This document shows positions 1 through 10,878 of a DNA stretch of 64,000 bases, piece by piece; positions within the stretch are counted from its first letter, which is position 1, and each line of letters starts with the position of its first letter. This DNA comes from Vitis vinifera (Eukaryota > Streptophyta > Magnoliopsida > Vitales > Vitaceae). The notes beneath the pieces are model-generated. The model was not told the origin of the DNA, ran no database searches, and saw nothing but the letters and a program-made list of their open reading frames with translations. The stretch is from contig NC_081807.1 in the NCBI RefSeq assembly GCF_030704535.1, positions 17,180,001 to 17,244,000 on the forward strand. Reading direction: 5' to 3'. The position numbers and the translations under genes were made by a program.

Positions 1-160
1 AGTGGTAGCTGTTATAACTGTCATCCTTTCTATCTGAAGTTTGGTTTTGAATTGCGTCCAATCAGAACTATCAACCATAACTCTGATCTGTTTCTACACA
101 TGCTCTAGTTTGTTTATAAATATGGCAGTCCAAACACAATGCAGCAACCCACTACTATAA

Positions 161-514
161 TTAAAATTTTAAAAATAATAATACTTGAAAATCCAAAATT
201 ATATCATAATTGATATTTGGTTGGATCTGAGTTTCGTTGGGTACAGGAACCTAACCCAAAACTAAGACAATTTTTGGGAGAGAAATTCTGTGAAGAGACA
301 AAATTGAGAACTTTCTAGCTGATGTATGAGACATATATAATTAAAATTAAAAATATAATTATTGAAAATTTAAAATTATATTGTAAGTGATATTTAGTTG
401 GATCTGAGTTTGGCTGGGCATGGGAAACTAATCCAAAACTAAGAAAATTTTTAGGGAAGAAGTTTTCTGAAGAGGCAAAAGTGAAAACTTTTTCACTGAT
501 GTATAAGACATACA
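161..514. repeat. Diverged tandem duplication (~177 bp period) abutting exon 3
   Basis: Two imperfect copies lie head to tail at about 161-340 and 341-514. Both contain GATATTT.GTTGGATCTGAGTTT-like sequence, a 'CCAAAACTAAGA' block and a terminal GATGTAT(G/A)AGACATA block. The shared GATGTAT block is at 321 and again at 498, which gives the period. The second copy stops at the splice donor of exon 3 of the TVP15-like gene, so the donor lies inside or at the edge of the repeat. Copy 1 ends ACATAT where copy 2 has the donor complement ACATAC. Confidence 0.75.
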
Positions 515-3362
515 AAATCTGCAGCATTCCCCTGCCAGCCCAATACTCCAACATCTGCAACATGTTGATCGAAATTTAGAATCAGATTATGTGACCAAGA
601 ACCTTATAACAATGACAACAATAACATAAGTATTATAACTTTGCAGATTAGAAAGGTCATAAATCAGTAATTTAGAAATTTGGATGTGCCATGGCATGTG
701 AAGTGAACAACTGCAGCACACACGTAGGGATACAAAAACAACACTAATCATTTGTTTTTAAACCAGAAACAAAAGATGTATTAATTATGGATAAAAAATA
801 CATGAGAAGGTTTGGGTCCTCCCCACAATATATGAAACAACACTAGTCATTAAGAATTCAATATGACAAGCTTTTGTCTAGAAGGTCAGATTTGACAATT
901 ATGAGCAGTTTATAATGATATAGCTACAGAAAAAGATTTTTTAGAGGTAAGTTACCAAGAGCCACTTTTGTTTTCAATTATTGTGGTATGGAGGATATAT
1001 AACACAAAACAGTGTCTCATTCATATCAAAGCACTATAGGTGATGAATCCATCTTATCATATAAATAAATAAATAAAATTTCCCATAGTTGGTACTCTTA
1101 TTTCTATTAAGAAACATTTGCTTCCCCATGGAACAGTTTGATTCTTCTGCCTCAGCAAAAATTTGATTAGAAAACCCAAAGAAGAAAAGGTTGCTCTTTA
1201 TGATCAATATCATCTTCATGTGTGCCCCAGGGACCTTCACTTGTACATTATCAGTCCTAGAATTGAGATTTGAGTGTAATAGGGGCATAGTATTGGTCTT
1301 AGAACGTGGAAGCAGAAACAGTATTTAGGCTTCCCTCAAAAAAGAAATACTTTCTTAATTCAAGAGTTACCCTTATACAACTAACACCGCAATCATGCTC
1401 AGATGTCGCGAATCAACTCAACAATGGCCATGTTCTAGTTAGGTGGAAGGTCATATTTACTGGTTAAGTTCATTGAACTGAGGTATTGGGTTATCCTATG
1501 AGCATTAAATGTTTCTCCTACAATGTGAACTGAACCTTTTGACCATGTATAGGACATCATTTTAGGACTTCATGCAATGAGATGGTTTAACTTCCCTTTT
1601 TATTTTTCAAGTTCATTTTCCCATTGTGACTGCATCATAGGGTACGGATTTGCGCCCTCAAATTTCAAGAGAAATAAAATTCCCTGTAAAATCCATAGGG
1701 GAGGTTCTAGATTCAATTCCTAACAACGGAAAGACGTCATCTATCAAAAAAGAAAAAAATTTGAAGTTCATAGATTGAGGTAAAATCAATTACAAATATC
1801 CGATATCATCAATTTGATATTGTTAGTAGAACACAAATGCAATAGATCAATTTCTAATATCCCATATAATCAAGTTTCATCAGTTTAATATAAAAGAATA
1901 CCTCTGTTAAGTCTTGGTTAATGTGGTCTTTGGATACATTTGGGGAGGATGAATGTTCTTTTTTTTTATTTGATTGATAGGTTGAAATTGGAGGAAATGA
2001 TTATCATAAGTGTTGTGTGCTGGTCTTTATTTCTTTCTTTCTTTATTCATTTATATGTTACTTAGATGTTTTTTTCTTTCTAACTACTCTGTTTGGCTGT
2101 TCCTTTGTATACTTCTCATATATTAGAGCTGCCCCCTTTTGGCCTTTTAAATGTACGTCTCTTATAATATCTGAAAAAAAAGGAAATTAAAAGAAGAAGA
2201 ACAAAGGAAACAAGATGTAGCAAGTATGATTTCAAGTCATTTCTTTAAATTCTTTTAACCTCTATGTTTTAAAAAGGTTATTGCACATGATTACACATGG
2301 ATCTAAAATATGGAATTTTATAGTTTTTAAAATTTTCTATTGAGCGCTAGGGCAGCAGCTCTTGTCATATTTTCAACTATATTACACCTTTTGTATTATT
2401 TGTTTACTTAATATATGATTCCAATTGAGTGTTCTTAATGGGGAAAAGCCCTCTAAAGTATAGTCAAGAAAGGGAAGGAAAGACATAAATAACTCTAAGT
2501 AGGATTAGTATTAGTTACAATTAGATTAGGATTAGTATCTGTTGGAGTCAAATTAGGAATAGCTAATTAGGTTATAGGAGAATTAAAATTAGAGTCATAA
2601 TAAGTTAGTAGAATCCTAATAAAACTTGAATTTCTTGGAAGCCTATAAATAAGGTTAATTGGTGTAAACCAAAGTATTGACTATTAACAATATTATGCTT
2701 TCTTGTACACTTTGGAATTTTCAATGGTGAGATTACAGTAATCACACCATAAAATCTCTGGAATAAAATCTAAAGGCCTCAATTTTAATTAAAAAAAGTG
2801 AAAAAAAAAAAAAAAAGATCACTCCAAAAAATCATAAAGATTAATCAACCTTTTAACAATTGGGCGGACCTCTCAAAATTTTGACGCAATGCAATCATCC
2901 TTCCAATGGGCATATTACAGCATTGCATATAGCTCAACAGTGGAGAAGCAAATAGTGAAAAATAAGTCAAGAAACAAACCTTCCAGAACTTCATGATGAA
3001 TCCCCACTCCGTCTCAGCAACAACCACAAATAACGCAATCACAACAGCATAACACCGAAAAATCCCATCGAAAACCTACGGAACGCCATACAAACATCAA
3101 GCACCAACTCCACACTTGAAAAGGCAAAGAATAAAATAAAATAAAAAGCAGTGATATTACGCACATCAGATCCGTCCTTGAAGGATCGGACGGCGGAGAG
3201 GACATTGACGCAAATGCAGAGAATGGCAGTCAAGGCCGTGATGAAGCTGAAGCATCGGCAGACGATCAAGAGAGGGTCGCCTCTGGCTCTGACTCTGGCG
3301 GCAGCGCCGGAAGTAGAAGAAGCAGCTCTGGGCAAGCCCTCTTCGTCGCCGTTTCCGGCCAT
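514..3362 (-). CDS. COPI-associated / TVP15-like small membrane protein, 5' part of gene (partial)
   Basis: Three coding exons on the minus strand join in frame: 3165-3362 (66 codons from the ATG at 3362), 2980-3075 (32 codons), and 514-554 (13 codons plus 2 nt). Donors read GTGCGT, GTTTGT and GTATGT; acceptors end in AG. The gene continues left of the window. The N-terminus is polar and Ala/Ser/Arg-rich. A hydrophobic segment follows at about residues 32-55 (LLIVCRCFSFITALTAILC), and exon 2 supplies a second one (YAVVIALFVVVAETEWGF). Exon 3 encodes the motif LEYWAGRGMLQI. I recall this pattern from plant proteins of the COPI-associated family (yeast Tvp15), Golgi/endosomal membrane proteins of poorly known function. 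The second intron is 2.4 kb. The family call rests on recollection; the exon structure is read from the sequence. Confidence 0.72.
2540..2760 (+). repeat. Possible short solo LTR inside intron 2
   Basis: The block begins TGTTGGAGTC, is followed by many AGTTAG/ATTAGG runs, and has a TATA-like GCCTATAAATAAGG at about 2641 with a T-rich tail. This is typical LTR U3-R layout. No second copy, target duplication or internal region was found, so the call is weak. It lies in the 2.4 kb intron of the TVP15-like gene, in antisense orientation if read as plus. Confidence 0.25.
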
Positions 3363-3639
3363 TTTCCTCAGCGTTTCTCGAGAAAATCGCTTGGCTCCAA
3401 GAAAATGAAAAATTGGTTAGGGCTGGCGAATGGAGTAATGTGTATGTGTGTATTTCTCCTCTACCTCCATCGTTGATTCTTCACCTGCTGTTCCAAGGCA
3501 AGTTGTTGGGAAGTGGCAGTGTACGTGTCGGTTATCCAATTCATCTTCTGACACGTTTCCGCCTTTGTTTGATTCTTTGGGACATCATAGCTTTTCTAAG
3601 TTTAGGAAGCTATGAATGTTTTTGTGATAATGATTAATG

Positions 3640-4532
3640 ACACATTAGTTTGATAAATATCTTCAAAATTAATCTAAATTGATTTTTTTTTTTAAAATGT
3701 CGCTTTTATTACAAACTCTAGATTTTAATCTGGATTGTTCAACTTTTTCCAACCCCATAGCTAAGATATACCTTCGTGATGCATATAACCTTTGATTTGG
3801 ACGTTCATTTGTCATAACTCTATATTGAGTTCATCGTTACAATCTGTTTGTCACTATCTTATAAAGATATTTGTTTAATTACTCATAATTTTAAGAATTT
3901 TATAAAAATTACTAATGCATTTACTAGTAATTGTGCAATTTCTCATAAGCCTCAAGAGTGGTTTTATAATTAATCATAAATTTAAAGGAAATAGTGTAAT
4001 TTTTTTTATAATTTAAGCTAAATAAGAGCATGCATATATAAAACCAAGATATAAAAAATGAAAGATATAAAATAATCAAATCTTATGATCTTTGCATCAC
4101 AAAACTACCTAAAATGGGTGAGTAGGTAGTCTTTTTTAGCCCAAAAATCTTTTTCTTTTTTTTTAATTTTCCATGTTTTTTATTAGAATATAATTGTTTA
4201 ATAAAGACAAAGAACATTAAATCACAAAAAAAAAAAAAAAAGACATACGATTTGCATGGAGAACCATCCACAAAGCCTTCTAAAACCTTATGGCTGTAAA
4301 AACTACAAGGTCACGACTATAACATAGTAGTTGATCACATCCTTTCAAAACGTTGAGGAGTCCACTAAGAAACGCATAGATGTTTCATTGTGAATATGAA
4401 GATAAATATAGGTATTAACATTATGAGTCTTGTCGATCTACCTCTAGGTTTGTCTTTAGGTGGTGCAATTGTTAGTTAGAGAAGTGTGAAGGAGTCTTGC
4501 ATTTATGACTCCACAATGGAATTTTCATAGTG
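3640..4532. other. Intergenic, AT-rich, nothing recognised
   Basis: No reading frame or RNA gene is supported here. The stretch holds several A/T homopolymers (for example 4224-4241) and ordinary AT-rich sequence. The region just right of 3362 should contain the promoter of the minus-strand TVP15-like gene, but I see no convincing TATA box. Confidence 0.6.
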
Positions 4533-4535
4533 TAA

Positions 4536-4756
4536 GGTGGTGTTTGTTTTTTTGCTGAATAGAAAAAGTCAAATATTTTGGTTTTTTCTATTCAGCTAAA
4601 AGTATCCTATTGACATTATCCAATATAATTAAATTGAACTTATTGATAACAAGTTCATTTTAGATATGTTGGATGATGTCAACATGTTACTTTTAGCTGA
4701 ATAGAAAAAGCCAAAATATTTGGTTTTTTCTATTCAGCCAAAAAACAAACACCACC
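4536..4756. mobile_element. Tourist/PIF-Harbinger-type MITE, 221 bp
   Basis: The element opens with GGTGGTGTTTGTTTTTTTGC and closes with the inverted complement CCAAAAAACAAACACCACC. It is flanked by TAA at 4533-4535 and TAA at 4757-4759, the 3-bp target duplication of PIF/Harbinger elements. Each half also contains its own hairpin: GCTGAATAG...CTATTCAGC occurs in the left half (about 4554-4598) and again in the right half (about 4699-4738), so it can fold as one long foldback or two smaller hairpins. There is no coding capacity. Confidence 0.88.
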
Positions 4757-4984
4757 TAAGTCTTATCGGTCTACCAATGCTTGTTTGATGTTACAAATTG
4801 TTGTTTCACAAAGGTAAGGAATTCTTTAGCCTTTGTGGAAGTAGGAATTGAGCCTTTAATATTTTTGACAATCTTCATTTTTATGAAACCAAGGTTTGGG
4901 TAATCTTAATGATAACAAACAAAGTTTTGAAGCTAATGGTTTATTAAGTGTGTTTAAATAAAAAGATTTCTAAAGTAACAATCA

Positions 4985-5225
4985 CAAGGATGTTATGATA
5001 GAGCCCTTAGAAGTATGATATGATGTAACAATAATAAATTTATTATTTATTAATAAGATTTTAGTTTCATAATTTTATCTATCTTATTCATGCATTACAC
5101 TTTCTGAGCATTTTAGTTTGGCATCTTTTGCATTGTATATGACTTTGAGTGCATTAGGAGTTACACGAAATATCTAAGTCATGGATTCTTTGCAAACATT
5201 ATTTGAATCTTGAGAGAGTGTTTTT
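4985..5225 (+). repeat. LTR-type repeat fragment, family A (copy 1)
   Basis: This block matches 53850-54065 in the same orientation. Both begin TGTTA.GATA.A.CCCTTA and share a 'TTGCATTGTA(C/T)ATGACTT.AGT' stretch and an 'AAGTCAT.G.TTC' stretch. The TG start and layout suggest an LTR start. No matching end was located. Confidence 0.5.
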
Positions 5226-5394
5226 AGAGTACATTTGCTTTCAAACTTGCATTTCATCTTAATGTACCATTCAACCCTAATTTCCTTGTATGCCATTATG
5301 CTAAATTGTAAACTAGGAGTTTTGTTCTTATTAAATCTTTTTTTTGTATACCTTGTGACTTGGGCTCAAGTATGGGGTATCACTTAAGGGAAAA

Positions 5395-5732
5395 ATATAG
5401 GTGTGGGGTATCACTTGGGGTTTGCCAAGTTTGTTGTATCAACGGAGGAGTTCAAGAGTAATGCATCTCTTGAGGAAAATTGTAAGTGTCCATTATAATC
5501 AATTAATCCAAGTGTAAAACTTGAAAATTTGGTTTGGAAGCCTTGGTATAATAGAATCTCAAGCTTGGTATTGAAACTTGAAGAGAGTGGATGTAGGTTG
5601 GGTTGTGTTAAACCATTATAAAATCTTGAGTTTGCATTCCCCTTTTCCCTAACCCTTTTACTTTGTATGTAATTGCTTTTCAAAAGTATATTATTACATA
5701 CAATTATTTACCTTGCTAGAATCCTAATAATC
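5395..5732 (+). repeat. Copia-type LTR fragment, family B (copy 1)
   Basis: This stretch shares long similarity with 17785-18110 (same strand) and with 54540-54840 (opposite strand), including GAGAGTGGATGTAGGTTG and CTTGAGTTTGCA. At 5733 it is followed by GGTATTAGGGCTT, a decayed version of the TGGTATCAGAGC primer-binding motif used by many plant LTR elements. The block is therefore probably the 3' end of a 5' LTR. Confidence 0.5.
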
Positions 5733-5805
5733 GGTATTAGGGCTTGACCTCTATTTTAAGATTCAACCATCTTTGTGGTACTACTATAGAATCTTGCTTA
5801 ACACC

Positions 5806-6310
5806 ATGGAAGGGTTTTCTATCAATAGACCCTCATTCTTTATGGGTGAGGATTTGTTTTGGAAAACAAAAATAATTTGGTTTTTAAAGTCTATTGATTA
5901 TAATTTATGGAAAGTCATTCAAATGGTTATTATGTTCCTACAAAATTTGAAAATGGAATGACTTTTCCAAAGTTAAGTCATGAGTGAGATGAGGTAGAAA
6001 AGAGAAATGTATAATTAGAGTCTTAACACTTTTCATAATCATGAGAGTCATTCTATTAGAATGTTCCCATTTTTCAAAGATTATCTTGACATGAAATGTA
6101 TGCTATTAGAAGCTAAAGGAGTTTTCTCAATTTGAATAGTTAAATCTAATTTGAGGTAGCTCAAGGTAATAAGAATTTGTTTATTCTAATTTGAAAAATT
6201 AAAACTGCTCAATTTTGAAATATCACACAAATGTCCAAATAGTGAAGTTGATATCATTACTGAAATAAAGAAACATGCTCACTAAATCATTTACACAATG
6301 GGTTAATAAA
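5806..6310 (+). pseudogene. Copia gag (UBN2-type) remnant
   Basis: The ATG at 5806 opens about 51 codons (MEGFSINRPSFF...W.TKIIWFLKS.D..LW.VI) that match the start of plant Ty1/copia gag proteins of the UBN2 type. It stops at 5961. The sequence after it still reads like decayed gag in several frames, then fades before about 6310. It lies 60 bp after the PBS-like motif and LTR fragment, as expected for a truncated copia element. No protease, integrase or RT follows. Confidence 0.6.
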
Positions 6311-6772
6311 ATAAAAAATGATCCACAGTTCACATGGTCAATCTCTAGATTATGATGAGTAAACATTACATCGTGATAATCCCTGCTTTGGGTTGGGTTC
6401 ACAATATGCTATTTACTGATAAATTGAGAGAAACTTGTAAATTAATATAAATGATTAATGTCATTCTCCACCTTTGGGCATCAGTCCAATTAATATCGTT
6501 CAATTATTTCTCCAAAACAATAAATTGTAGTTTATCCAATAGATTTCTCCATAACTTTAGGTTATAATTTTTCTTTTCATACCCAAAATTTATAAAAAAA
6601 GAAAAAACATTAAACACATAAATTACTAGTTATGCTTTGACACTAAATATTAGCAAATTTTCATTTAGTGTTCAATATGAAACTTTAAAATAACATTCAA
6701 GATATAAAGGGAAAAAAAAAAACTTGATTCATAATGTTTAATTTTAATATAATTTAAAAATCTCTAATCAAT

Positions 6773-6965
6773 CCTATGATATTCTCTCATACTTTATCTT
6801 TTATGTACTTCTTAATGATGGGTACTAAAAACGCCTTTAAATGAATGTGAGTGAAGAGCAAATCTCCCACCAATACTATGATATTTCCTCTCCTACTTCA
6901 TCTTTTATGTACTCTTTAATTATGGGTACTAAAAATGCTTTCAAATGAATGTGAGCTAAGAGAGA
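6773..6965. repeat. Tandem duplication, ~102 bp period, two copies
   Basis: Both copies contain CTATGATATT, a CTTTATCTTTTATGTACT-like block, ATGGGTACTAAAAA(C/T)GC and AAATGAATGTGAG. The blocks start at 6775 and 6877. There is no coding content. Confidence 0.7.
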
Positions 6966-9261
6966 CTATATATATGTCTTTTCATCATGAAATATTAATT
7001 AGATACTTTGAATTTTTCCATGAAGTTAATGAATGTTGTGTTTTTTAAACCGAATTTAATTTAATGTCACCAAAATATATACATGAAAAATGATGACAAG
7101 AACCTTTAAGAAAAGATAACTTAAGGCGATCCTTTAAACTTTGTAACAAGTATTATCATACAGAATGTAATAATTTTCAACATATTTTTTTATACTTTAA
7201 ATTATTTTTTAAAATACTTTCTAAAAATATTATTTAAAAAAATCTTAAAATTATTTTAAAAATAAATTCTTGAAAAATTGTTTTTCATTGAAATAAAGTC
7301 TTTAAACTGTAAAAACTATTTTCAAAAACTTTGACTAGTAGTTGGGTTAGGCACCACTATCTTTTTTGTACTTTTCAACACATGGATGGTGAAAGAAAGG
7401 TGGGTTGGAGTTTCATAGGATATGAGCCTATGGATCATGTTGTCTATGTTGACTTGTGACTTATCCACGAACCCAAAATGAAGACAAATCCTAAGATAAG
7501 GTCACATCCCTCTATCTCTTTCAATGGTTTTTGTTTTCTTAATTTCATCAAACTGCTCTTAAAATTAAAATCGTTTCAAAATTATTGCCCTATGGATTTA
7601 TATAAAGCTTCCGTTCACACAATGACTTTGATTTGAGTTAAAAAAAATTTGTCTAAATGTTATTATGAAAAGAATAAAATACCGTTTTTAAAAATAAATT
7701 TTAGAAAATATGGTAAAATAGGTATCATATTTTCTTTTTTGTTTTTAAAAATTTATGAAAATAATTTTTATTTGTTCTTTAAAAAATTATTTTTTATTTT
7801 ATTTTATTTTTAAAAATTATTTTCAGAGAATAAGGATTGAACATTGTCAATTTTTTTTAAATCATATGACCGAAAAGACTCATATTTAGTTAGAGGTTTT
7901 TTATTTTATTTTTTTTTATTTTTAATTTCCAAATTTAGGAATGAGATTTTCTTTTTTCTCTTAAAAAATCTATACCCATGAGAAGCATACCTAAAAGTTG
8001 GTTCAAAACTTATCAAATATTTAAAGGCTTCTTAGAAATGATTTTGGAACTCATTTGTATGTTGTTTAGAATTAAAAAAAAAAAAAAAAAAGAATTTCTA
8101 ACTTAAAAAACATCTTCCACATATTTTTTACTAAAAATAATTTTAAAAAATATATTATTTTTAAGAACAAATTTGAGATGTTTTTAATTCTTTTAGTATT
8201 TTGAGAAATAAAAAAAAAAAATATGAGAATAGTTTTAGAATTTTTACATTACACATGAGTGCATGGAACCTTTCCAAAAAGTAAAGTTGAGAAAACTGTT
8301 TTTCATTGGAGAATTCTTATAATTTTATCATATCAGAATTCTTAAAATTTTATTCTTAAACATATATGATTGTTTGATAAACTAACATAATAATTTAAAG
8401 TATCTTAATAACTTAATTTAAGTCATTGATAGATTAAATATGTTTGGTAAAATGACTTCATGGTATGACTTAAAGTAAAAAATAACTTTAAATAATAATT
8501 AACTTATTCTTAAGCTCGCATCTTCATTTTATTTTTTTATCCTCATTTGCTTTAATTACCTCTACGATATTTTTTGTTATTTTACGTACGATCTTTATTA
8601 TTACTCAACTTATTTTGTTATAGTTATAATTTATTAAGATAAATATGTTAATTTAATAATTTAGAATAAATTTTATCATACAACCTTGATACTTAAAGTA
8701 AAAATTAAATAATAAGTCTTAAGTGAATAATTTAAATATAATTTAACTTAAATTCAATTTAAATTATTAAGTAATTAATATTAAATTTTACCAAATACTT
8801 GGAATTGTTTTTTTAAATTGGTGTTTAGTTGGGAAAAAACAAGTAAAAAAAGTAGTTATAATATTAATCTTAAATTAAAATCTCATGAAATTTCAGAATT
8901 TTGGATGGGATCGAGAGGATGAATGGAAAGGAAAGTTGGCCCGGTGAATTTTTTATATATTTCCTAATATTTTAGGATTTTATCTCCATTTATTTTTATT
9001 TTTCTCCCCTTTTTATGTACACCATCAAATGTGAAATGACATATTTTAAAATTTAAAATATGCTAGAGAGGGCTGAAAACAAGTTGTGTATTGCCTATTC
9101 ATAAAGAAAGTGAATTATTAAAAATTAAACTTTAGTGAATAAATTAATTTTAATTATTTTATTTTAAAATTCTAATAAATTGATAATTCAAAGTGCAAAA
9201 ACTATATGCTAATTTTTTTATATCATTTTTATAATAATTTAGTACCAAAGAAATCTAAATT

Positions 9262-9307
<46 letters not shown>

Positions 9308-10310
9308 AAAACAATTATACACACATATATGTATATTTCATTTGTATAATAATTAAGTACAAGAGAGATATAAATTTTTAAATAAGATTATAAATATATA
9401 TTTTTAAAAATAATTATATATATCATTATTTCTTTTATACCTTGGTAAACCTTCAAACCAAATATATTATCATTTTAGTATTAATATTATATTTGGTTTC
9501 ATGAATGTAGCGAGAAAAGAAAAAAAATATCGAGAAAAAAGTAATTTTGTTAGTTTTATTATGAAAAATATAAATAAAAAAATCAAATGTAATTAAATGA
9601 ATTAGAAACTTTATTTCTAAATTATTAAATCTTTATATAGAAAAATTAATATAGGTGAATGAGTTAGCCGTAATATATAAAAATATTTATTTTAATTTTT
9701 AAATTTATATTTTTTTCCATTTTTAAAAACTAAAGAAAGGTAAAAATGTCCAAAATGAGTTTTTTTCTTTTTAATTTTAAAGAATAAATAAGAAAGATTA
9801 TTATTTCAATTTCAAAAAGTATTTAAAGTTTTTTTAACAAAATAACTCAATAATAGTTAAGGTTTCTTCAGTTTGATTTTATTCAAATTCTACTGAAAAT
9901 CTTTATTTCTTATCGAAAAAAATACACATTCTCATGACTTTTATGAAATTTGGAAATTAGATTACGAAATTACGAGACATAATTTTTATAAATTGGATTA
10001 ATACTTCTAATTAAATTAGTGGGAGTAAAGAATCCATAGATAAAGATAGAAAAGTGAATTTTTAATCATAAATAAATCTTTAATCCTAAATTTGTTCGTA
10101 GAAGGGTGATGAAAACAAACTATATATATATTTATTTATTTATAAAGTTAAAAAAATAAATATTTATATATTTTATATTTTTTTGAAGTTTTCTCTTATA
10201 TTTCAAAATATTCTTTATCAAATTTGATTTAATTGATTATTTTTTTCAAATTTCTATTTGATATTTTTATAAAATCCCCTAGTGGTATTTTCATAATTTT
10301 TATACCTTAA
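6966..10310. other. Intergenic, very AT-rich; decayed MITE-like blocks only
   Basis: No gene is supported. Contents are long A/T runs, an (AT)n microsatellite at 9264-9304, and a block at about 8365-8812 whose ends are roughly inverted (left TGTTTGATAAACT..., right ...AATTTTACCAAATA), possibly a decayed MITE. Oligo-A/T density makes by-eye similarity unreliable here. Confidence 0.5.
9264..9304. repeat. (TA)n microsatellite
   Basis: About 20 uninterrupted TA units. Confidence 0.95.
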
Positions 10311-10632
10311 TATGTTTGGTTCTTCAAAAGTATCAAAGAAAGAAAAAAAAATGTAAAAAAAAATGATTTTCTCATGTTTGGTTTTATTATAAATTTTTTT
10401 AAAGAAAATTAAACATAATTAAAATTAATTAGAAATTTACATATTTTAAAATTATTTAATATTTATATAATGAAGGAAATTAAGTGAAATAAATTTGAAA
10501 AAATATATAAAAATAATTTATTAATTTTGAATTTAGTTTTTATTTTCTTTCATTTTTTTCTTTCCTTCCACCTTTTTTCTCTATTTTCTTTTCCTCGCAT
10601 TTTTTCCCAAAATTTTCAGAATCAAACATAGC
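10311..10632. mobile_element. Probable decayed MITE
   Basis: The left end reads TATGTTTGGTTCTTCAAAAG and the right end, inverted, reads CTATGTTTGATTCTGAAAAT, so there are ~20-bp imperfect terminal inverted repeats around a non-coding AT-rich core. I could not settle a target duplication. It lies about 250 bp upstream of the beta-ureidopropionase start codon and may lie in its promoter region. Confidence 0.4.
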
Positions 10633-10878
10633 CTAATATAAAAAAAATATAAAAAGTGGTAGACATATTTCATTTATATGATTAAGATAATAAGAAGAGG
10701 CATTTAGCCCATTATTATTATTATTTTTTTTTAAAATATAATTTCCGTATCTGCTCTGCTCAGCCAGTCAAATATTCCAAACATATAACCTAAAAATAAA
10801 TGGGTTTAATACTCGAACAAAGACAAAAACTCCACTCACATATACTCCTTTGCCTGATCACAGGTTCAAAGAAGGAAA

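Noticed and set aside
3151..3408. Plus-strand ORF opposite exon 1 of the TVP15-like gene
   Set aside because: Antisense shadow of a real exon; no family resemblance.
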